DNA of 50,460 bases from Winogradskyella immobilis (GCF_021887715.1 NZ_JAIQXX010000020.1:1-50460); one strand, 5' to 3'; positions 17,115 to 25,366 are shown, counted from the stretch's first letter. Notes: generated from the sequence alone by a model not told the origin. Numbers and translations are program-made.

Positions 17115-17771
17115 TTATTTATGTTTCTTATAATAATCATCTAAAACGGTTTGTCTACCAATCGTTTTTGTAATAATATCTTTGTCTAAATCCCAACCAC
17201 GAGCAGGAGAATATTGACGACCATACCATATAATTTGAAGGTGTAAATCGTTCCAAAGTTCTTCAGGAAATAAACGTTTAGCATCTTTTTCAGTTTGCAC
17301 CACATTTTTACCATTGGTTAAATTCCAACGGTACATTAAACGATGAATGTGTGTGTCTACAGGAAATGCAGGAATACCAAAAGCTTGTGATAATACTACT
17401 GCAGCCGTTTTATGGCCAACGGCAGGCAAGGCTTCTAAGGCTTCGTATGTTTGTGGAACTTCACCATTGTACTTATCTATTAAAATTTGAGACAATCCGT
17501 GTATGCCTTTACTTTTCATAGGAGATAAACCAACAGGCTTTATAATCTCTCTAATCTCTTCTACGGTCAGTTTTACCATATCGTATGGATTATCAGCACG
17601 CTCAAAAAGTAAGGGTGTAATTTTATTAACACGTACATCGGTACTCTGTGCCGACATTAATACGGCTATTAATAAAGTATATGGATCTTTGTGATCTAAA
17701 GGAATTGGGATTTCTGGATATAGCTTATAAAGAGTATTGATAACAAACCTTACCTTTTCTTGCTTCGTCAT
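17115..17771 (-). CDS. nth: endonuclease III-like DNA glycosylase lacking the Fe-S cluster
   Basis: This 218-residue base-excision repair enzyme acts on oxidised pyrimidines by glycosylase/AP-lyase chemistry. The helix-hairpin-helix with the catalytic lysine is LPAVGHKTAAVVL (Lys121), and the catalytic aspartate is in FPVDTHIHRL (Asp139); both match E. coli Nth numbering within one residue. The C-terminal four-cysteine 4Fe-4S loop is absent: the region reads WYGRQYSPARGWDLDKD, and the whole protein contains no cysteine. A GTG-started extension to 17879 would overlap bcp and is rejected in favour of the ATG at 17771 (MTKQEKVRFV). It is divergent from bcp. Confidence 0.93.
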   Translation of the reverse strand: MTKQEKVRFVINTLYKLYPEIPIPLDHKDPYTLLIAVLMSAQSTDVRVNKITPLLFERADNPYDMVKLTVEEIREIIKPVGLSPMKSKGIHGLSQILIDKYNGEVPQTYEALEALPAVGHKTAAVVLSQAFGIPAFPVDTHIHRLMYRWNLTNGKNVVQTEKDAKRLFPEELWNDLHLQIIWYGRQYSPARGWDLDKDIITKTIGRQTVLDDYYKKHK

Positions 17772-17786
17772 TTCGTTGTATTTTTG
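17760..17786 (+). promoter_or_regulatory. promoter of bcp
   Basis: TATTTTTG (17779-17786) with TTG at 17760-17762, a 16-base spacer. The box lies 20 bases before the bcp ATG and partly over the nth start region. Confidence 0.6.
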
Positions 17787-17792
17787 CAGAAA

Positions 17793-17800
17793 CAAATTTA
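17793..17800 (-). promoter_or_regulatory. TAnnTTTG box for nth, facing the bcp promoter
   Basis: TAAATTTG on the minus strand, 21 bases before the nth ATG at 17771. It points at the bcp box seven bases away, so the two promoters should compete for polymerase. Confidence 0.5.
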
Positions 17801-17806
17801 CATAAT

Positions 17807-18262
17807 ATGACACACTTAAAGGTTGGTGATGCTGCACCAAATTTTTCAGCTTTAGATCAAGATGGAAATACAATAACACTTAACGATTATAAGGGCAAAA
17901 AATTAGTTTTATTCTTTTATCCTAAGGCAAGTACACCAGGTTGTACAGTAGAAGCATGCGATTTAAGTGATAACCATGCTCGTTTTGAATCTCAAGGTTA
18001 TGCAATATTAGGTGCTAGTGCTGATAGCCAAAAACGCCAATCTAACTTTAGAAACAAATACGGATTTCCTTATCCTTTATTAGCAGACGAAGATAAATCG
18101 GTAATAAATGCTTTTGGAGTTTGGGGGCCAAAGAAATTTATGGGTAGAGAATACGATGGTATTCATAGGACGACTTTTGTAATTGATGAAAATGGTATTT
18201 TAGAAGATGTGATTACTAAAGTAAAGACGAAGAATCATACGGATCAGATTCTAATCCAATAA
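17807..18262 (+). CDS. bcp: thioredoxin-dependent thiol peroxidase (BCP/PrxQ type peroxiredoxin)
   Basis: This 151-residue cytosolic peroxiredoxin reduces hydrogen peroxide and organic hydroperoxides using thioredoxin. The peroxidatic Cys46 and resolving Cys51 are in STPGCTVEACDL, the atypical 2-Cys arrangement of PrxQ. The conserved Arg of the active site is in GIHRTTFVID. The N-terminus (MTHLKVGDAAPNFSALDQDG) is standard, so the ATG start is secure. Its divergent partner nth repairs oxidative DNA damage, which suggests joint expression under oxidative stress. Confidence 0.95.
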   Translation: MTHLKVGDAAPNFSALDQDGNTITLNDYKGKKLVLFFYPKASTPGCTVEACDLSDNHARFESQGYAILGASADSQKRQSNFRNKYGFPYPLLADEDKSVINAFGVWGPKKFMGREYDGIHRTTFVIDENGILEDVITKVKTKNHTDQILIQ

Positions 18263-18307
18263 AAAAGCTGCCTAAAAAGTAATTTATTTTACCATTCATA
18301 ACTGTTA

Positions 18308-18390
18308 CATTGAGTGCAGTCGAAATGGAAGCGAGGTCATTGAATTTAATAAAATTCTTTATCCCAATAGCTTTCGAGACATTCTGAATG
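18308..18390. repeat. intergenic imperfect inverted-repeat element
   Basis: Between bcp and the 483-residue gene, CATTGAG...TCGAAATG (18308-18327) is mirrored by TTTCGA...CTGAATG (18372-18390). The centre holds a second hairpin, GAATTT-AATA-AAATTC (18342-18357). The arm sequence CATTGAGTGCAGTCGAAATG resembles a dispersed element I remember from flavobacterial intergenic regions. It may also terminate the two convergent transcripts. Confidence 0.5.
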
Positions 18391-18409
18391 GCATTTTTAT
18401 AAGGTTTCT

Positions 18410-19861
18410 CTATTTATGTAGAATCTCTTCAGATTCGTAACCAAATAATGCTTTTTCTTTAATGAGCTTAGCAACACCTTCAGGTAGCATAGTTTCCCAA
18501 CCAGGTTCTCCATCGGCTATCATTGCTAATACTTTACGAGAGAAAATACTTAAAATAGAGTTGTCGTAATCATTAATATCTACAACTTTACCATTGTATT
18601 TAAAGAACTTATAGAGTTCTTTCATTCTAGGATGAACTTTTAATGTTTCACTATTTGTAATAGATCCATCTTCATTTTGCATTGGATATAAATACACTCT
18701 TAAGTCTTTATAGAAGAGTTTTCCAAAAGCTTCTAAGATACCACCACTTAAATGACGGTAATATTTTTCGTCAAAAATATCAATGAGGTTGTTAACTCCC
18801 ATAGCTAGACCCATTCTACTTTTAGAATATTGTGAAAAATATTCCACAAGTTTATAGTATTCCTTAAAATTAGAAATCAACACCGTTTGTCCTAGAGAGC
18901 AGAGTAGACGTGCTCTATCCATAAAATCTTGCTCGTCTATTTCGCCTTCGGCACGGAGATTAGATAAGGTAATTTCAAAAATAACTTGTGTTTTTTCAAT
19001 ATCAACTTTATTTTCTTTTATGAACATTTCATAAGATTTCTGAAACATGTCCATATTTACCTTTGTTACAGGTCTAAAACTACCTCTTAATGTTAATATG
19101 TTCTTTTTATAAAGTACACGTGCAGGCAACACATTATTACCATCTGGGGCAAACATTACGGCATCTGTCATTTCATTTTTAACCAGTTGTAAGCTCATTA
19201 ATCGATTATCAACTTCTTCAAAAACGGGTCCAGAGAAATTAATCGTATCGATTTCTATCTGATCTTTGTCTAAATGATCGTAGAGGTATCTTAATAATTT
19301 TTTTGGTTCGTTATACTTGTAAAACGCACCATATATAAGGTTTGTACCTAACTTTCCTAATGTTTCTTGTTGCAATCTAGCATCATTTTCTTTAAAACGA
19401 ATATGCAAAACAATGTCATTATAATCTTGGTCTGGTTTTACTTGGTATTTAATACCAACCCAACCATGACCTTTGTATTTTTTTGCAAAATCAATAGTTG
19501 CAACAGTATTGGCGTAAGCGAAAAATATTTTGTCAGGATGCTTGTCTCTAGTAATACGTTGCTCCATTAGAGCCATTTCATGATCTAGCATTTTTCTTAA
19601 ACGCGCTTCAGTCACATAACGCTTATCGTTTTCAATACCGTAAATGGCATCACTAAAATCTTTATCGTAAGCAGACATGGTTTTTGCTATAGTGCCAGAC
19701 GCACCACCAGCTCTAAAGAACTGACGTACTGTTTCTTGTCCAGCCCCAATTTCAGCAAAGGTTCCGTAAATATCTGAGTTTAAATTAATACGTAGACATT
19801 TATCTTTTAAGGAAGGAATGTTTTCAAAACCTTTATCTGATCTATACTTAATTTCAGTCAT
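18410..19861 (-). CDS. conserved uncharacterised 483-residue protein
   Basis: This is a soluble protein with no signal peptide or membrane helix. The N-terminal region (MTEIKYRSDKGFENIPSLKD, then FAEIGAGQETVRQFFRAGGA and SGTIAKTMSAYDKDFSDAIY) is strongly patterned and familiar from Bacteroidota. Database names such as 'nicotinate-nucleotide adenylyltransferase' or 'TonB-dependent receptor' circulate for it, as I recall, but I see no adenylyltransferase HxGH motif and no barrel. The length and conserved Gly/Asp/Arg clusters suggest an enzyme. It has an excellent own promoter (TTG-N18-TACCTTTG) 23 bases before the ATG. Function unknown. Confidence 0.85.
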   Translation of the reverse strand: MTEIKYRSDKGFENIPSLKDKCLRINLNSDIYGTFAEIGAGQETVRQFFRAGGASGTIAKTMSAYDKDFSDAIYGIENDKRYVTEARLRKMLDHEMALMEQRITRDKHPDKIFFAYANTVATIDFAKKYKGHGWVGIKYQVKPDQDYNDIVLHIRFKENDARLQQETLGKLGTNLIYGAFYKYNEPKKLLRYLYDHLDKDQIEIDTINFSGPVFEEVDNRLMSLQLVKNEMTDAVMFAPDGNNVLPARVLYKKNILTLRGSFRPVTKVNMDMFQKSYEMFIKENKVDIEKTQVIFEITLSNLRAEGEIDEQDFMDRARLLCSLGQTVLISNFKEYYKLVEYFSQYSKSRMGLAMGVNNLIDIFDEKYYRHLSGGILEAFGKLFYKDLRVYLYPMQNEDGSITNSETLKVHPRMKELYKFFKYNGKVVDINDYDNSILSIFSRKVLAMIADGEPGWETMLPEGVAKLIKEKALFGYESEEILHK

Positions 19862-19884
19862 AATGCTTTAATTAATAGCAGTTA

Positions 19885-19913
19885 CAAAGGTATCAATTTA
19901 GTATAGCAAACAA
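19885..19913 (-). promoter_or_regulatory. promoter of the 483-residue gene
   Basis: On the minus strand TTG (19913-19911) and TACCTTTG (19892-19885) are separated by 18 bases, a full Bacteroidota consensus, 23 bases before the ATG. Confidence 0.7.
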
Positions 19914-19924
19914 AAAAATAAACT

Positions 19925-19932
19925 TATTTTTG
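19925..19932 (+). promoter_or_regulatory. TAnnTTTG box for the MBL-fold gene
   Basis: TATTTTTG, 17 bases before the TTG start codon at 19950; it supports that start and a very short leader. Confidence 0.6.
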
Positions 19933-19949
19933 TCTTAAACTTAACACAC

Positions 19950-20711
19950 TTGAAAATAACATTTTTAGGCACTGGTACATCGCAAGGAATTCCTATTATA
20001 GGAAGCACACATCCTGTGTGTTTAAGTGACAATCCAAAGGATAAACGATTAAGAGTTTCTGTGCTTATTGAGTGGAGTGGTTACAGTTATGTCATTGATT
20101 GTGGACCAGATTTTAGGCAGCAGATGCTAAATGCTAAATGCACTAAACTTGATAGCATTCTCTTTACGCATGAGCATGCAGACCATATTATGGGATTGGA
20201 TGATATTCGTCCATTTTTTTTTAAACAAGGAGCTATAGATATTTATGGGCATCCTAGAGTTTTTAAAGCTTTAGAACGTTGTTTTGATTATATTTTTGAA
20301 ACAGAAAACAAATATCCAGGTGCGCCTAGTGTTAATACACATGCGATTACTAATGCAGTTTTTGAATTAAATGGTATAAATGTTATGCCAATTGACGGTT
20401 TGCATAATAAACTTCAAGTATACGGCTACCGTTTTAATGATTTTGCGTATTTAACGGATATGAAAACTGTTCCAGATGCTGAAATAGAAAAACTCTATAA
20501 CCTAGACGTTTTGGTCGTTAATGCATTGCGAGAAGCACCGCATATTTCTCATTTTAATTTAGAAGAAGCTTTAGCTTTTATTGATAGGGTGAAGCCAAAA
20601 CGTGCATATTTAACACATATTAGTCATCTTCTTGGGTTTCATGACGAAGTGCAACAAAATTTACCAGAAAACGTTTATTTAGCTTATGATAATCTTGAAA
20701 TCACTATATAA
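19950..20711 (+). CDS. MBL-fold metallo-hydrolase (PhnP-like)
   Basis: This 253-residue cytosolic protein has the metallo-beta-lactamase fold. The dinuclear metal site is THEHADHIMG (HxHxDH), with a further ligand in FAYLTDMK and the C-terminal His of AYLTHISHLLG. The N-terminus MKITFLGTGTSQGIP and the VCLSDNPKDKRLR insertion are typical of PhnP-like phosphodiesterases. The start codon is TTG; it is chosen because MKITFLGTG is the conserved family start and the promoter box lies just upstream. The next gene starts two bases after its stop. Exact substrate unknown, perhaps a cyclic phosphodiester. Confidence 0.9.
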   Translation: MKITFLGTGTSQGIPIIGSTHPVCLSDNPKDKRLRVSVLIEWSGYSYVIDCGPDFRQQMLNAKCTKLDSILFTHEHADHIMGLDDIRPFFFKQGAIDIYGHPRVFKALERCFDYIFETENKYPGAPSVNTHAITNAVFELNGINVMPIDGLHNKLQVYGYRFNDFAYLTDMKTVPDAEIEKLYNLDVLVVNALREAPHISHFNLEEALAFIDRVKPKRAYLTHISHLLGFHDEVQQNLPENVYLAYDNLEITI

Positions 20712-20713
20712 TT

Positions 20714-21217
20714 ATGAAGCGTAGAATTTTTATGTACTTGTTTATCTTTTCAGTTTTACTGATTATTTTTCAATATGTGAATTCAAAAAACATCATTGAT
20801 AAATATGAGAAGGATATAAAAACCTATAAGTCAAAGAAAGAGAAGTATGAAAAAGACATTAGCCAACTCGAAGAAGAAAAATTTGAATTGTCTTATTTTT
20901 CTATAGATAATAATGAAGAAGCCTTAACTTATTTTGAAGATTTAGGGTATGATACTGCGACGCTTATTCCAGCAATTATAGATGGACTTTTAAGCATGAA
21001 TGTTTATGAAGGTGAAGATCATCCTATTGTACCTTTTGCATCTATGACTTCTTCTAAAATATTGATTAATAAAATAAAAATCTTAAATCATAAGTGGATT
21101 ATAGCAAATTTCACTGATGGAAAACATTGGGGCGAAATTTTTGTGAATTATGAAATTGATGAAAAACAAGAATTAAAATATACGCTTACCGATTACTTTT
21201 TATATCCAGTAAACTAG
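20714..21217 (+). CDS. single-pass membrane protein with coiled coil, unknown function
   Basis: This 167-residue protein has an N-terminal membrane anchor (about 5-24, FMYLFIFSVLLIIFQYV) followed by a Lys/Glu-rich coiled coil (about 28-57). The soluble domain (about 60-167) contains DGKHWGEIFVNYEI and ends in a TLTDYFLYPVN segment. It is translated from two bases after the MBL-fold gene, so the two form an operon. The domain probably lies on the periplasmic side, an inference. I do not recognise the family beyond flavobacteria. Its TAG stop shares the palindrome CTAG with the stop of the convergent esterase gene. Confidence 0.8.
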   Translation: MKRRIFMYLFIFSVLLIIFQYVNSKNIIDKYEKDIKTYKSKKEKYEKDISQLEEEKFELSYFSIDNNEEALTYFEDLGYDTATLIPAIIDGLLSMNVYEGEDHPIVPFASMTSSKILINKIKILNHKWIIANFTDGKHWGEIFVNYEIDEKQELKYTLTDYFLYPVN

Positions 21218-21861
21218 ATACGTTTTATAAGCCAATCTTTTAGTTCGTAAAAGTTTTGTGGTGCAACACCATGGCCTACTGGGAACTCAGCATATTTGTG
21301 CTTAATATTTAATTCGTTTAAAAACGGAGATGCTTTTCTTGCCCAGTCTACAGGAATAACCTGATCTACACTTCCATGCGAGCAATAAAAATCTAAATGA
21401 GAATAGTCTTCAGTATTTGAATGCGCTTCAATAATATCGGTATTAATATAACCACTAAGTGCTATCACCTGTTTTACTTTTTCAGGGTAAGTCAACGCTA
21501 CAGCGTAACTTAAAATAGTACCTTGACTGAATCCTAAGAGTGTAACATTGTCGCTATTAACATGGTATTTAGTAGAAATATCATCTATAAAATTAGAAAT
21601 TATATCTCTAGATGATTTGGCCTGTTCATCATCACTCCATTTATTTTGATTAGCGTCAAAGTTGATAGCATACCAGGCATTTCCATAAGGTTGAAGCGAA
21701 TATGGAGCACGTACGGATACGATAAATAATTCTTCGGGTAATTCTGATGCAAACGAAAACAAATCGTTTTCATCACTACCGTAACCATGACACATAATTA
21801 GCAAAGGTGCATTTTCGGTTAAGGTTGATGGGCGTGTAATATAATGTAAAGAGTCACTCAT
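21214..21861 (-). CDS. alpha/beta-hydrolase, phospholipase/carboxylesterase type
   Basis: This 215-residue cytosolic hydrolase has the nucleophile elbow GFSQGT, the acid in HGSVDQVIPVDWA and the His in VGHGVAP, completing a Ser-Asp-His triad. The oxyanion segment is MCHGYGSDENDLF. It belongs to the Abhydrolase_2/YpfH-like carboxylesterase group; the natural ester is not deducible. It is the last gene of the leftward BatA-like operon and begins right after the stop of the Tic20-like gene. It overlaps the convergent membrane-protein gene by four bases. Confidence 0.88.
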   Translation of the reverse strand: MSDSLHYITRPSTLTENAPLLIMCHGYGSDENDLFSFASELPEELFIVSVRAPYSLQPYGNAWYAINFDANQNKWSDDEQAKSSRDIISNFIDDISTKYHVNSDNVTLLGFSQGTILSYAVALTYPEKVKQVIALSGYINTDIIEAHSNTEDYSHLDFYCSHGSVDQVIPVDWARKASPFLNELNIKHKYAEFPVGHGVAPQNFYELKDWLIKRI

Positions 21862-22194
21862 TTATCTACCTACATTATAAAACCATTTCTGAAACAACTC
21901 ACCAATCATCGGTACAGTCTGCACTTTTCCCATAAAAGCATTTATAAAACCATAGAGTAGTAGCGATCCAAATCCTACCCATAAACAAAGGCGAAGCATA
22001 GAAGAATCAAAATTGCTAATACTAATAGCACATATAAAATAAAACAACCAAATGCCTATAGATTGTCTGATATGGAAACTCGTAAATTCGTTTTTACGAT
22101 CGTTATTTAAAAAATAAGCAATGACTATTCCAAAAATAGGTAAATAGCTTACCCAAGCTAAGGTTTTACCTTCTTGTATTGTTTGTTCGGTCAT
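21862..22194 (-). CDS. Tic20/DUF4870-like small membrane protein
   Basis: This 110-residue integral membrane protein has three to four hydrophobic helices (about 13-29, 45-63, 66-86). LAWVSYLPIFGIVIAYFLNN and FTSFHIRQSIGIWLF are characteristic of the Tic20/DUF4870 family. Its start overlaps the stop of the pseudo-dihydroorotase by one base (TAATG), and the esterase follows without a gap, so it is translationally coupled on both sides. Function unknown in bacteria. Confidence 0.82.
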   Translation of the reverse strand: MTEQTIQEGKTLAWVSYLPIFGIVIAYFLNNDRKNEFTSFHIRQSIGIWLFYFICAISISNFDSSMLRLCLWVGFGSLLLYGFINAFMGKVQTVPMIGELFQKWFYNVGR

Positions 22195-23447
22195 TAGTGA
22201 ATTTCAATTTTATCATTTGCTATAATACCATAAGACTTACCTTTAAGCTTAGTATTTATGAAGCAACTATTTTTAGATTTTGAAAGTATATCGGATTCAG
22301 AAAATGTATAAGTAATATCTGGATTAAAAAGCGTTAAGTTAGCTTTATTACCTTCTTGTATTGATGTAGCATCAAAACCAAATCTCGATTTTCCTTGCGT
22401 TAACAGACTTACTGTTTTCTTAGTTGTAAATAAAGTTTGCAACGCTCCAAAAGCAGACTCTAAGCCAATTGAGCCATTAATTGCATAATCGAATTCAATT
22501 TTTTTATGTTCTATATCAATAGGGTTGTGGTCTGAGGTGACCATATCTATAGTTCCATCTCTTAAACCTTCTATAAGTGCGTCAATATCTGTTTGTGTTC
22601 TTAAAGGAGGAGTAACTTTAAAATTAGTATCAAAATCTTGAAGCTCATTATCTGTAAACATAATATTGTGTATGGCAACAGAACATGTAACATCTAGGTT
22701 TTTAGCTTTAGCTTCTCTAATTAGTGCTACTGATTTTGCGGTTGAAATGGTTGGAATATGTAGTTTACCTTCTGTATACTCTAATAAAAACAAATCACGT
22801 GCTATTTGTAATTCTTCCGCAAGAGCAGGATTTCCTTTTAAACCTAATTTGGTGCTATTAATATGCTCATTCATTACGCCAAGTCCGGTAATCTGAGATT
22901 CTTGAGGAAATGAGAATACCAGCCCATCAAAAGTACTAGCGTATTGCAACGCAATTTTCATTAGATTAGGATTAGTTATTGGCTTTTGATAATCGTAGAA
23001 ACCAACGGCTCCCGCATTTTTCATGTCAAACAGCTCAGCGAGATTAATACCATTACTATTCTGCGTTAATGCACCAAGTGTTTTTAAAGCAACTGCATTT
23101 TCATTAGCTTTTGCATTTACAAAAGCAATATCAGCATAACTGTCAATAACAGGATTACTATTCGCATTTAAAACGACACTAGAGAATCCTGATTTTGCAG
23201 CGGTTTTTAAACCATTGTTAATCGTTTCTCTTTCTTCAAAACCTGGCTCACCAAAAGATACAGAACTATCAAACCATCCTTGAGATACATGGAGGTTTTC
23301 TAATTTAATTTCTTGATAATTTTTAGGGTTAGGAATGCGTTTTGAAATCTTGCTAATGTTTCCGTTTTCAATTAAAATATCAACCTTTTGATTGTGAAAA
23401 TCACTTTTAGAATCAACGATGGTTGCAGATTTTATGAGTGCGTTCAT
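22194..23447 (-). CDS. dihydroorotase-like protein, probably catalytically dead
   Basis: The 417-residue amidohydrolase fold aligns with dihydroorotase along its length: EPGFEERETINNG, KVTPPLRTQTDIDALIEGL, DGTIDMVTSDHNP. The metal-binding HxH that should follow WFD is Ser62-x-Ser64, the substrate Arg of HLREPG is Gly66, and the HVST histidine is Thr233. Asp306-His307 of the DH(A/N)P motif are kept. Loss of most zinc ligands points to a non-catalytic paralogue. Pseudo-dihydroorotases (PyrC') are known to scaffold class A aspartate transcarbamoylase, and this could be such a protein. The start overlaps the BatA-like stop in ATGA. Confidence 0.85.
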   Translation of the reverse strand: MNALIKSATIVDSKSDFHNQKVDILIENGNISKISKRIPNPKNYQEIKLENLHVSQGWFDSSVSFGEPGFEERETINNGLKTAAKSGFSSVVLNANSNPVIDSYADIAFVNAKANENAVALKTLGALTQNSNGINLAELFDMKNAGAVGFYDYQKPITNPNLMKIALQYASTFDGLVFSFPQESQITGLGVMNEHINSTKLGLKGNPALAEELQIARDLFLLEYTEGKLHIPTISTAKSVALIREAKAKNLDVTCSVAIHNIMFTDNELQDFDTNFKVTPPLRTQTDIDALIEGLRDGTIDMVTSDHNPIDIEHKKIEFDYAINGSIGLESAFGALQTLFTTKKTVSLLTQGKSRFGFDATSIQEGNKANLTLFNPDITYTFSESDILSKSKNSCFINTKLKGKSYGIIANDKIEIH

Positions 23448-25366
23448 TTAAGATATTTTAAGATTAGCATCTCTATAATTAAAAATACTAGGGCAAAAAT
23501 AACAAACCATTTCCATAGCGCGTTAATATTTGTATTACTTTTTATATCATCCATAACCGTTGAGAATGATGAATCTACTGTATATGCTGCATTGAGGTCT
23601 AATTTGTGATATGTAAGATTGCTTTCAACTCGGTTATAATTAAAACTTAAGTTCTGTAATGGTTCTAACTTATTTTTAACTTCAACTATGCCTGCATTAT
23701 TTGGGTAATCGTTTACGGTAATTGCTACATAATTACTATAAGTTTGCTGTAAAGGAATAGTAGAATTTTCATTAGAAACAAAAGTTAGAATATCATCTTG
23801 TGCTAGTTGGGTGCTGATATCTATAGTGTTTGGAGTACCAATGGTATAGTATAGTTTTGGCAAGGCTAAACTTTGCTTACCAAGATTATATAATATTGGG
23901 ACTATTAAAGGTGAATTTTTAAAGTTGCTATTGCTTTCATTTATAGCTGTAGAAAACAAATAGCTTTTAGAGTTACCAACTAAAAAGGCGTTGCCATCCT
24001 CAAAATTAAAAATTGCATTTGCATTTGAACTTAAATTATAGGTAGTATTTACTTTAGGATATTGAAAATTTGATACACGATTATAAAATGCGTTTTCTAT
24101 TATAGGGTGATCATAATTAATAGCAGTTAAGCGTTTTTCTATACTGTTTTGTTTTGTTAAACTTGGCAGAGAAACAGCATTAAGTAATTGATTATAAGAT
24201 TCTAAATTAGATTCAGTTGAAGGAATAATTAATAGTGTACCTCCATCGATTTTAAAAGCTCTCAACGCATTAATTAAAGCATTAGGTATGTTTTTTAGTT
24301 CATTTAAAATTATTAAGTTTTGTTGACCTATAATAGTATAGTTAAGTGCACTAGATTCAAAAGATTGAAAATTAAACTCATCATTGGTATATAATTTTCT
24401 TAGAAAACCATCTGATGCTTCATTAATACTTAATACATTAATTTTTTCTGGAGCGTTAATATTAAAATACAAACGGTTATCATATTGTAAGCCTGCATCT
24501 TCAATAGAAATCTCTCCATTTATAATTTGGTTATTTGGTAATGTAAAAGTAGTGGTAGTCTTACCATCAACATTTACGGCTGTTTTGGCAATTAACTCGT
24601 TATCATTTATTAATGAAACAGAGACATTATCTACAGGGTTACCTTGGTGTGACAGTACAACATTTAATTCAATATTTTCACTAGTATTCTTTGCTATATA
24701 TGCGCTATCAATACTAATATTATTAGTAATTATAGATGTGGGTTGTACTAACTTTAAAGTTACTGTGCTATCTACTTCAAAATCTAAGGGTTTACCTTTT
24801 TGTTGAAAATCAGAAAGCAAAACTAGATTTTTTACAGAAGTAGGATCGTTAGTAAAATATTGTTTCCCTTTTATATAAGCAGACTCATAAGTTAATTGAC
24901 TTGTAGAATATTTTAACTGAATTAAATCGTTGCTAATACTTTTTACAGTTTCGTCTCTAAATACATCTTCGTTAGTATAAATAGTGACTGATTCATTTTC
25001 AGGAACATTACTAATTATTGATTGTACAGCTTCATTTAATAAACTACCATTATTGCCTTTAGCTTCCATGCTAAAGGAATTGTCTATATAAATAACAGTT
25101 TCACTTTTGGTAGAAAAGTTTTCTAAATTAGAAGTAAATGGCTGCGCAAATGCAATAACAGCAAATAGTATTATTAATAAACGCGTTATTAAAGTCAACC
25201 ATTTTTTTAATTGAGAACTCTTGCGTGTTTGAAGTTTTACATTTTTTAAAAACTTAACATTAGTAAACTCAACATTTTGAAAACGTCTAAGCTGAAATAG
25301 ATGAATAATAATAGGAATGAGCAGTAGAAGTAGAGCCCATAGAAGTTCTGGATGTTTAAACTGCAT
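23444..25366 (-). CDS. BatA-domain membrane protein with degenerate VWA region
   Basis: This 640-residue inner-membrane protein begins with the BatA N-terminal double-helix domain (MQFKHPELLWALLLLLIPI, second helix about 58-77 with RLLIILFAVIAFAQP). A VWA-like domain follows with the DxSxS metal site as YIDNSFSM and the VLLSDFQQ strand. A long periplasmic beta-rich region and a C-terminal helix (ALWKWFVIFALVFLIIEMLI) complete it. Bat proteins belong to the Bacteroides aerotolerance systems, but no MoxR ATPase or batB-E genes are here. It leads an operon with the pseudo-dihydroorotase, the Tic20-like protein and the esterase. Confidence 0.88.
   Translation of the reverse strand: MQFKHPELLWALLLLLIPIIIHLFQLRRFQNVEFTNVKFLKNVKLQTRKSSQLKKWLTLITRLLIILFAVIAFAQPFTSNLENFSTKSETVIYIDNSFSMEAKGNNGSLLNEAVQSIISNVPENESVTIYTNEDVFRDETVKSISNDLIQLKYSTSQLTYESAYIKGKQYFTNDPTSVKNLVLLSDFQQKGKPLDFEVDSTVTLKLVQPTSIITNNISIDSAYIAKNTSENIELNVVLSHQGNPVDNVSVSLINDNELIAKTAVNVDGKTTTTFTLPNNQIINGEISIEDAGLQYDNRLYFNINAPEKINVLSINEASDGFLRKLYTNDEFNFQSFESSALNYTIIGQQNLIILNELKNIPNALINALRAFKIDGGTLLIIPSTESNLESYNQLLNAVSLPSLTKQNSIEKRLTAINYDHPIIENAFYNRVSNFQYPKVNTTYNLSSNANAIFNFEDGNAFLVGNSKSYLFSTAINESNSNFKNSPLIVPILYNLGKQSLALPKLYYTIGTPNTIDISTQLAQDDILTFVSNENSTIPLQQTYSNYVAITVNDYPNNAGIVEVKNKLEPLQNLSFNYNRVESNLTYHKLDLNAAYTVDSSFSTVMDDIKSNTNINALWKWFVIFALVFLIIEMLILKYLK

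Noticed and set aside
17772..17879. GTG-started 36-codon extension of nth
   Set aside because: Overlaps the secure bcp start and both promoters; MTKQEKVRFV is the normal Nth N-terminus.
24384..24806. 140-residue reading frame opposite the BatA-like gene
   Set aside because: Antisense shadow without start context or recognisable composition.
23444..25366. Complete Bat aerotolerance operon
   Set aside because: Only a BatA-domain protein is present; no MoxR ATPase, BatB, BatC, BatD or BatE neighbours.
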